From: Bordetella parapertussis
GTDB lineage: Bacteria; Pseudomonadota; Gammaproteobacteria; Burkholderiales; Burkholderiaceae_C
Direction: 5' to 3'
Length of the DNA: 6,947 nucleotides
NCBI GenBank assembly: GCA_945900695.1
Contig: CAMDJU010000146.1
Coordinates: 1-6,947 of the forward strand
In this document: positions 1 through 5,373 of the stretch, piece by piece
How positions within the stretch are numbered: the stretch's first letter is position 1
How the letters are laid out: each line of letters opens with the position of its first letter
Notes under the pieces: generated by a model
Seen by the model: only the letters and a program-made list of their open reading frames with translations
Databases searched by the model: none
Told to the model about the DNA's origin: nothing
Made by a program: the position numbers and the translations under genes

Positions 1-221
1 AGGCGGTGGTGGGGTTGACCGCACCATCCCCCGGTTGGGTGGTGCTGGACCAGACCAAGGTGAGCTCTACCCTCACCATGGACAGCTACAACGGAGACAC
101 GACCAAGAAGCAGGCCAGTGGGTGGATGGCGCCCACGCTGAGTGTGGACTTGGAGAAGACCCAAGAGGTCAAGCTCGTGGGCGTGCTCGCCGGGGACGTC
201 GATGGGTCTTGGGCGGGGTGA
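1..221 (+). CDS. C-terminal tail of a probable secreted/surface protein (5' end outside window)
   Basis: The reading frame is open from the left edge (first full codon at 3) to a TGA at 219-221, giving about 72 residues. Codon use is G/C-rich at third positions like the neighbouring genes, so this looks like real coding sequence and not a shadow frame. The visible part is polar and rich in Thr, Ser, Val and Gly with no membrane segment, as in beta-rich extracellular domains. It ends KLVGVLAGDVDGSWAG. The G-D-V-D-G-S stretch resembles the first calcium loop of dockerin-type repeats, which often occurs near the C-terminus of cohesin/dockerin-like surface proteins in proteobacteria; that resemblance is from memory and unverified. 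The gene lies next to, but faces, a type I secretion gene cluster, so it could encode a substrate. That is inference from position. No RTX nonapeptides are visible in the fragment. The GTG at 6 is probably an internal codon and not a start. Confidence 0.6.
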   Translation, partial: AVVGLTAPSPGWVVLDQTKVSSTLTMDSYNGDTTKKQASGWMAPTLSVDLEKTQEVKLVGVLAGDVDGSWAG

Positions 222-241
222 TATCGAGCACCCGCTTGCGC

Positions 242-1009
242 ATGGCGAGCATGGCCCGTGGGTTGGGCATCTGTCTGGGTTTGCTGCTTTGGGTCGGCAA
301 CCCAGCCCACGCGCTGCAAATCGATGTCAAACCCCTGAAGCTGCACACGGGGGTCGAGGTATCGGCCCTGCACTTGAGCGGGACCATGGTGGAAGGGGAC
401 GGCGAAAACCTAGAGGCCTTTTTGCGCCAGCCCAAGCTATTTCCAGCCAACACGCTGTGGCTGACGCTGGACGTGGAAGGGGGCTCGGTGCGCGAAGCCT
501 TGCGCATGGCCCGCAGCCTGCGCCAATGGGGCTTTGTCAGCCATGTGCCCGCCCAAGCCAAATGCTTGAGTGCCTGTATTTTTTTGTATGCCGCAGGTTT
601 GTTGCGCATCCCAGCCCTGGACGACAAACAAAACATCGTCAGCAACATCGGCATCCACCGGGCCTTTATTTCACCCAAATACCTGGCCACGCTCACCTTG
701 GGTGATGCCGAAAAAATGACCAAGTCGATCCATCAATCCATTGAACGGTCCTTTGCCGAATTCGACCTGCCCATGGCCTTGTACCAAGTGGCCATGCAAA
801 CGCCATCCAACGAGATGCACTGGCTCAGCGCCGCAGAAATCAACAGCATCGGGACTTATCCGACCTGGTTTGATGAGTACGTCTTGGCCCAATGCGAGGC
901 TTTGACGACCATCGAAGCCAACAAGCAAAGCCCCGCTTATGCCCAACAAAAATCCAGTTGTGCCGCGCGCTTGATCCAAGCCCACCGTCAAAAAATCAAA
1001 GCGCCTTGA
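242..1009 (+). CDS. Exported ClpP/crotonase-like (COG3904-type) putative serine hydrolase
   Basis: From ATG 242 this encodes 255 residues. A signal peptide is clear: Arg in the n-region, a hydrophobic core GICLGLLLWVG, and a likely cut after AHA (residue 24), placing the protein in the periplasm or outside the cell. The mature part carries the layout of periplasmic ClpP-like proteins: LDVEGGSV (about 76-83) as the oxyanion glycine region, CLSAC (108-112) with Ser110 as candidate nucleophile, and IGIHR (136-140) with His139 as candidate base. The acidic third residue cannot be assigned by eye. Four Cys in the mature chain (two in CLSAC, two near the C-terminus) could form disulfides. Start choice is uncertain. 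A GTG at 218 overlaps the upstream stop (GTGA) and would add a positively charged n-region; ATG 251 is also possible; none has a strong Shine-Dalgarno. Close coupling implies cotranscription with the upstream gene. Substrate and role are unknown; protease activity is inferred from motifs only. Confidence 0.8.
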   Translation: MASMARGLGICLGLLLWVGNPAHALQIDVKPLKLHTGVEVSALHLSGTMVEGDGENLEAFLRQPKLFPANTLWLTLDVEGGSVREALRMARSLRQWGFVSHVPAQAKCLSACIFLYAAGLLRIPALDDKQNIVSNIGIHRAFISPKYLATLTLGDAEKMTKSIHQSIERSFAEFDLPMALYQVAMQTPSNEMHWLSAAEINSIGTYPTWFDEYVLAQCEALTTIEANKQSPAYAQQKSSCAARLIQAHRQKIKAP

Positions 1010-1013
1010 GCAT

Positions 1014-2345
1014 TTAGCGGTTCAGCAGCACCGACGCATTGATCTGCTCCATCACACCTGCGTGGGATTCGCCACACAGCAGCTTGAGCTTCACCATGGA
1101 CAGCACCCACTGGTAGCGCGCTTGCAGCAGGTCGCGGCGCGCCTCGGCCTCGCGCTGCATGGCATTGAGCCGATCGGTCTGGGTGCGCGTACCCGCCAAT
1201 ATCCCTTTGGTGTACGACACCACCAACTGTGCGGCCGAGGCCAGTGCCACCTGCAAGGCCTGGATGCGCTCTTGGCTGTCTTGCAGGTTGATGAGCTCTT
1301 TCTCCACCTTGAGCGTCAAATCATTTTGGGCCATTTGCAGGTTTTGCTGCTCTTTGGCCAGGTTGGCGATGGCTTGGCGCACCGATGAACTGACTGCACC
1401 GCCCGCATACAAGGGGATGTTGAGTTGCACCCCCACTTGGTTGGTGTAGTAATCGGTGAAGGGGAACTGGGTGTTTTCACTTTTGCTGATGGAGCGCTGC
1501 GCCACCAAGTCCAAGGTGGGCCAATGCCCCGCTTGGTTTTTGCGCACCTCCAACTCTGCTGTTTCCAACTTCACTTTGGCCAGTTGAATTTCAGGGTTGT
1601 GGGTCAAGGCTTGAACCACCCTGTCAGGGCTATCACCCGTGTCAGATGACCAGGGCAAGTCCGCCCGCAGCGCGGCCGATGGGGTGACCTTTTCGCCCAC
1701 CAACATGGCCAACTGGCGCTGGGTGTAGGCCAGGTTTTGCTTGGCCATCAGCCATTGGGCACGGGCCTGGTCGGCGCGGGCTTGGGCCTCGTCCACATCG
1801 GTGCGGGTGCCTTGGCCCGACTCAAAAATGCGCCGGGCAGCACGCAACTGCTGCTGCGCCGCGTCCCATGTGGCTTGCAATTGCGCAAATGTGTCCACCG
1901 CATACAAAGCGTCAAAGTAGGCATTGGTCACCCGCAAAACCAAGTCGGCACCGGCTTTTTCTTCGATGAACACCAAGGACTTTTGCTGCACGCTGGCCTG
2001 CTGCAATTGCGCAAACTGGGGTTTGCGGTAAAGGGCTTGGCGCACCACGATCGAGTTGTTCAAACTCAAATAATCGAGTTGGCTGCTCACCTCGCCATCG
2101 ACCTTGGTCAAGTTGACCGAGTTGCGGCTGGCATTGAGCCCCACATTGGGCAGCAGCTGCGCCAGGGCTTGCGGATAGACCTCGGCCAAGGCGATGATGT
2201 CTTGACGGGCGGCTTGGTACTGCGGGTCGTTGCGCAAGGCTTTTTCATACACCTGTTTCAAGTCCATGGCCTGCGCAGCAACGCTGGCCATACCGGCCAC
2301 AGCGAGCAGCCCAGTGAACAAAAAAGTTAGGGGGCGCATGTGCAT
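1014..2345 (-). CDS. TolC-family outer-membrane efflux/secretion channel of a type I secretion system
   Basis: This 443-residue protein is the outer-membrane and periplasmic duct of the exporter encoded upstream. A signal peptide (hydrophobic LTFLFTGLLAVAGMASVA) is cut probably after AQA at residue 26. TolC-family signs are an N-terminal helix with ALRNDPQYQAARQD (36-49), QLLPNVGL (63-70), and the strand entry LNIPLYAGGAVSSSVRQA (308-325). The two-fold internal repeat of the family is visible: GTRTDVDEAQARAD (179-192) and GTRTQTDRLNAMQREA (385-400) start equivalent long helices that end in LVGE and LLCGE. Length is normal for the AprF/PrtF-like branch. ATG 2345 is chosen because AAGGA at 2356-2352 lies 6 bases before it; it shares one base with the HlyD stop (TGATG), giving translational coupling. 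GTG 2348 and ATG 2339 are alternatives. It is the last gene of the cluster; its stop lies 4 bases from the stop of the facing gene. Confidence 0.95.
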   Translation of the reverse strand: MHMRPLTFLFTGLLAVAGMASVAAQAMDLKQVYEKALRNDPQYQAARQDIIALAEVYPQALAQLLPNVGLNASRNSVNLTKVDGEVSSQLDYLSLNNSIVVRQALYRKPQFAQLQQASVQQKSLVFIEEKAGADLVLRVTNAYFDALYAVDTFAQLQATWDAAQQQLRAARRIFESGQGTRTDVDEAQARADQARAQWLMAKQNLAYTQRQLAMLVGEKVTPSAALRADLPWSSDTGDSPDRVVQALTHNPEIQLAKVKLETAELEVRKNQAGHWPTLDLVAQRSISKSENTQFPFTDYYTNQVGVQLNIPLYAGGAVSSSVRQAIANLAKEQQNLQMAQNDLTLKVEKELINLQDSQERIQALQVALASAAQLVVSYTKGILAGTRTQTDRLNAMQREAEARRDLLQARYQWVLSMVKLKLLCGESHAGVMEQINASVLLNR

Positions 2346-3679
2346 CACTCTTCCTTCATCGACTGCGCCAATCGGCGCACGATGGGGTAAGTCAGGTAAG
2401 TGAAAAAAGAACGCTCGCCGGTTTTGATCAACACCTCGGCGAGCATGCCGGGTTGTATTTCGCGCTGCCCCAGCACCTTCAAACCCTCGGGGGTGATGTC
2501 CACCCGCGCCAAGTAATACGATTGCTTGGTGTCGGGGTCGCTCAACAAATCTTTGGACACCGACACCACACGCCCGCCCACGGTCAATTGCGGTGCGTGA
2601 GAGAAAGCCGAGAACCGGATGTCTGCGGCCTGGCCCGTTTTCAAGCGATCAATCACTTGCGGCGCCACGCGGGCCTCGACCAGCATTGGCGCATGGTTGG
2701 GGACGATGTCCATCAACTTTTGTCCAGGTGCCACCACCGCCCCCAGAGTCTGCACCACCAAACCCACCACTTGGCCAGTGGCCGGTGAGCGCAACTCGGT
2801 GCGCTCCAAATCTTTGGTCACGGCAAACAGCTTTTCAGCGTCGGCTTGCACCTCGCGGCGCACATCGGCCAATTGGGTGTCAACCTCTTTTTTGTACTCT
2901 TGCTGCACCGCTTGCAAGCGCTGGCCCACCTCTTCCACGCTGTGGCCCACCCGCTTCAAGTTGGCTTGGGCATCGGCCAAGATGCTGCCCACCTCGGCCA
3001 GGTTGCGCTCCAACTCCATTTGTCGGCTGCGCGGGGCGTAGCCCTCTTTGACCAAATCGCGGATGCCTCCCAACTCGTCGTTGAACAACTGCTGCTGTTG
3101 CAAGCGTTGTTCGATCACCAACACCAGGCCTCTTTTTTGCGCCTCCAAGCCCGCCAAGTTGGCATTCAACGCCGCCACATTGGCCTGCAAGGCCATTCGT
3201 CGCGATTTGAACAAATGCTGTTGCGTGTCCACGTGTTGGCGCACCAAGGGGTCGGCCATGCTTTTCACAATGTCGGCATGAAACTGCACACTGCCCGCGC
3301 CCGCTTGCTCAGACAGCAAACGCGATTCGGTGGAACGCATGGCCACATAGTGCTGGCGAATCGATTCAAAATTGGCCTTGGCCGTGGCCTGCTCGAGCAC
3401 CATCAAGACCTGCCCTTCTTGCACCGCAGCACCCTCGCCCACCAGCACCTCTTTGACAATGCCGCCCTGCAGGTGTTGTACCGGTTTGCGCTTGGTGTCC
3501 AAGCTGACCAAGCCTTGCGCGGGGATGCCTTCGTCCAAGGGTGCGGCCAAAGCCCACACCAGCAGCGCCCCGAGCAACAAGGCCAAGGTCCAGCGACCCA
3601 CACGGGCAGGCACAGCGCTGCTGGGGCTGGCGGGTACCGTGCTGCCCGATGGGCTGGGTTTGTCGTTGTGTGCGTTCAA
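2345..3679 (-). CDS. HlyD/PrtE-family type I secretion membrane fusion protein
   Basis: The 444-residue periplasmic adaptor links the ABC exporter to the TolC-like channel. After a short polar N-terminus there is one membrane anchor (about 29-47, TLALLLGALLVWALA). The first biotinyl-lipoyl half follows, with the family hallmark RKPVQHLQGGIVKEVLVGEG (64-83). A long Gln/Glu-rich coiled-coil hairpin spans roughly 100-292. The second lipoyl half is LRSPATGQVVGLVVQTLGAVVAPGQ (296-320, here in two parts: LRSPATGQVVG, then VQTLGAVVAPGQ). A beta-barrel region leads to the conserved end IQPGMLAEVLIKTGERS (408-424) and YPIVRRLAQSMKEE. The start is a TTG: an in-frame stop lies at 3697-3695 and no ATG occurs near the N-terminus. 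TTG 3679 has AAGAGG at 3691-3686 with 6-base spacing. GTG codons around residues 23-27 are less likely because they leave almost no cytoplasmic tail. The gene starts 26 bases after the upstream ABC gene and overlaps the TolC gene. Confidence 0.95.
   Translation of the reverse strand: MNAHNDKPSPSGSTVPASPSSAVPARVGRWTLALLLGALLVWALAAPLDEGIPAQGLVSLDTKRKPVQHLQGGIVKEVLVGEGAAVQEGQVLMVLEQATAKANFESIRQHYVAMRSTESRLLSEQAGAGSVQFHADIVKSMADPLVRQHVDTQQHLFKSRRMALQANVAALNANLAGLEAQKRGLVLVIEQRLQQQQLFNDELGGIRDLVKEGYAPRSRQMELERNLAEVGSILADAQANLKRVGHSVEEVGQRLQAVQQEYKKEVDTQLADVRREVQADAEKLFAVTKDLERTELRSPATGQVVGLVVQTLGAVVAPGQKLMDIVPNHAPMLVEARVAPQVIDRLKTGQAADIRFSAFSHAPQLTVGGRVVSVSKDLLSDPDTKQSYYLARVDITPEGLKVLGQREIQPGMLAEVLIKTGERSFFTYLTYPIVRRLAQSMKEE
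2350..2356 (-). promoter_or_regulatory. Ribosome binding site for the TolC-family gene, inside the HlyD 3' end
   Basis: The minus strand reads AAGGAAG within the last codons of the HlyD gene (Lys-Glu-Glu). AAGGA lies 6 bases before ATG 2345 and only 3 bases before GTG 2348, so it favours the ATG. Together with the TGATG stop/start overlap it points to translational coupling. Confidence 0.6.
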
Positions 3680-3685
3680 TTCAGG

Positions 3686-3691
3686 CCTCTT
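3686..3691 (-). promoter_or_regulatory. Ribosome binding site deciding the TTG start of the HlyD gene
   Basis: The minus strand reads AAGAGG here, followed by the 6-base spacer CCTGAA and then TTG at 3679. This is the only good Shine-Dalgarno in the 26-base gap after the ABC gene. It supports the rare TTG start, since no ATG is available in frame after the stop at 3697-3695. Confidence 0.6.
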
Positions 3692-3705
3692 GGGTCATTT
3701 CATTG

Positions 3706-5373
3706 TCAGGTCACCACTTGCGCCACGCGCAAGGGGTTTTTTTCCAGGGTCACCCCACCCCCGTGCAAGCGCAGCGTTTGATCGACGCTGTGCAATATCT
3801 CGGGCCGATGCGAAATCAAAATCACCACGCTGCCTTGGGCTTTCAAAGCTTCAACGGCGCGGATCAAACACGCGTCTCCCCATTCATCCAAATTGGCATT
3901 GGGCTCGTCCAGCACCACCCAACGGGGTTTGCCATAGATCGCGCGTGCCAAACCAATCAATTGCCTTTGCCCACCCGACAAAAACTGCCCCGCTTCGCCG
4001 GCCGCTGTGTCATAACCGTTGGGCAAGCGCAAAATCATCTCATGGATGCCCGCTTGTTGTGCGGCTTCAATCACCCACGCATCATTGACACGGCCATGGC
4101 GCGCGATGTTGTCGGCCAAGCTGCCCTCGAGCAAGGCAATGTCTTGTGGCAAATAACCGATGCGGGCACCCAGGTGTTGCCGGTCCCAGTCCCACACCGA
4201 CACCCCATCGCAAACAATCTGCCCGCTGCACAGCGCCTTCGGCCACAGGCCCAACAAGGCCTTGGCCAAGGTGCTTTTGCCAGAACCTGAGGGGCCCACC
4301 ACGCCCGTCACCGTGCCCTGGGGAAATGTCAAATCCACACCCTTTAGCAAGGCTGTGCCGTTGGGCAAATTGAGCTGCAAGCGCCTGGTTTGGAGCTCGC
4401 CGTCCTTGTGATCACGGATGACATCGCCCGCTGGTTGCTGGCGGGCTTGTTGCAACAAGGCCTCCAGCCGCTGGGCCGACAGCCGGGTCATTAAAAAGCT
4501 GCTCCAGGTGCTGACCAACAAATCCAGTGGCTGCAAGGCCTTGGTCATCAACATGTTGGCGGCAATCATGGCGCCCGGGGTCAGCTCGCCTTGCACCACC
4601 AACCAAGCGCCCAGACCCAGGGTCACCGTTTGTTGGATGTTTTTCACATACTTGCTGAACGATGAAAACTGGGTTCCCGTGCTCTCCACACTGGACTGCG
4701 CCAAACCGTGCAGCGCAAACCGCTGCGACCAACGCTGGCGCAAAGCGGGCAACATGCCCATGGCATGGATGGTCTCCGCGTTGCGCAAATTGGCCATGTA
4801 CTCGCCCAGGGCTTGGCGCGAGGCTTCACCCGCGCGTTCAATGGGCTGTGCATTGGCGCGGTGGCCCCACCAAGACACAAGCAAAGAAACCACACAAAAG
4901 ACCAAGCCCGCCAAACCCAAGTAGGGGTGCAGCAAGAACATCACCGCCACATAAATCGGAAACCACGGCAGGTCAAAAAACACAAAGATGCCTTGGCCCG
5001 TGACAAACTGGCGCAGCTGGTTGAGATCGGTCAAGGCTTGTTGCGGCTGGTTGGTGGGGTGGTTCAGTTCGGCCTGCAAATTGGCGGCAAACACCGGGCT
5101 GGCCAAGCGCTCGTCCATGGCCATGCCGACTTTCACCAAGTGGCCGGTGCGCCAGTTTTCCAGCACCGCCACCAGGACCAGCGCCACCACCAACATCGCG
5201 GTGAACACCACCAGGGTCAAGGCGTTTTGGCTCACCATCACCCGGTCGTAAATTTGCAGCATGTACAGGCTGGGGAAGATCATCAAGGCATTGATGCCCA
5301 TGCTGACAGCCACGCCCATGGCCAAAAGCGGGCCCATGCATTTGAGGTGTGACCACAAGGCAGACCGCATCAT
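3706..5373 (-). CDS. PrtD-type type I secretion ABC transporter permease/ATPase (second of a tandem pair)
   Basis: This 555-residue half-transporter has an N-terminal membrane domain fused to one nucleotide-binding domain, and drives export through the HlyD and TolC partners. Membrane segments appear near 13-35, 52-71, 130-148, 151-169 and 247-270. The family motif LYMLQIYDRV (36-45) and the segment LRQFVTGQGIFVFFDLPW (120-137) are typical of PrtD exporters; there is no C39 peptidase or C39-like N-terminal domain. All ATPase motifs are intact: Walker A GPSGSGKST (360-368), Q-loop Gln410 in GYLPQD, signature LSGGQ (465-469), Walker B VVLDE with Glu490, D-loop NLD, and His522 in ISHR. ATG 5373 overlaps the stop of the preceding ABC gene by 4 bases (ATGA); ATG 5370 is equally possible. 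A weak Shine-Dalgarno AGGCGGG lies at 5386-5380. Length is slightly below the usual 570-580. Substrate is unknown. Confidence 0.95.
   Translation of the reverse strand: MMRSALWSHLKCMGPLLAMGVAVSMGINALMIFPSLYMLQIYDRVMVSQNALTLVVFTAMLVVALVLVAVLENWRTGHLVKVGMAMDERLASPVFAANLQAELNHPTNQPQQALTDLNQLRQFVTGQGIFVFFDLPWFPIYVAVMFLLHPYLGLAGLVFCVVSLLVSWWGHRANAQPIERAGEASRQALGEYMANLRNAETIHAMGMLPALRQRWSQRFALHGLAQSSVESTGTQFSSFSKYVKNIQQTVTLGLGAWLVVQGELTPGAMIAANMLMTKALQPLDLLVSTWSSFLMTRLSAQRLEALLQQARQQPAGDVIRDHKDGELQTRRLQLNLPNGTALLKGVDLTFPQGTVTGVVGPSGSGKSTLAKALLGLWPKALCSGQIVCDGVSVWDWDRQHLGARIGYLPQDIALLEGSLADNIARHGRVNDAWVIEAAQQAGIHEMILRLPNGYDTAAGEAGQFLSGGQRQLIGLARAIYGKPRWVVLDEPNANLDEWGDACLIRAVEALKAQGSVVILISHRPEILHSVDQTLRLHGGGVTLEKNPLRVAQVVT

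Noticed and set aside
35..241. Extended reading of the ClpP-like protein from ATG 35
   Set aside because: The extra N-terminal stretch is Arg/Gly/His-rich with poor codon bias, overlaps the well-supported upstream coding frame, and would bury the signal peptide.
579..585. Run of seven T in the ClpP-like gene (a similar run lies at 3737-3743 near the end of the second ABC gene)
   Set aside because: These could be slippery, but both frames continue normally through conserved or plausible sequence and no alternative product of interest is visible.
1876..2015. Repeated tgcaattgcgcaaa at about 1876-1889 and 2002-2015
   Set aside because: Both copies encode the same short peptide FAQLQ in helices of the TolC-family protein. 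Shared codon choice on a Gln-rich helix explains it without a regulatory or mobile repeat.
2846..3781. Long plus-strand open frame of 311 codons antisense to the HlyD gene
   Set aside because: It mirrors a well-supported HlyD gene, its product is His/Leu/Gln-rich with no recognisable motif, and long antisense frames are expected in G/C-biased coding DNA. The same applies to the plus-strand frames at 1737-2330, 3541-4290 and 4708-5352.
4446..4459. Perfect 14-bp palindrome CTTGTTGCAACAAG
   Set aside because: It lies inside the ABC coding sequence over Leu-Leu-Gln-Gln codons, has no flanking promoter-like sequence and no second copy that I found, so chance in coding sequence is the simplest explanation.
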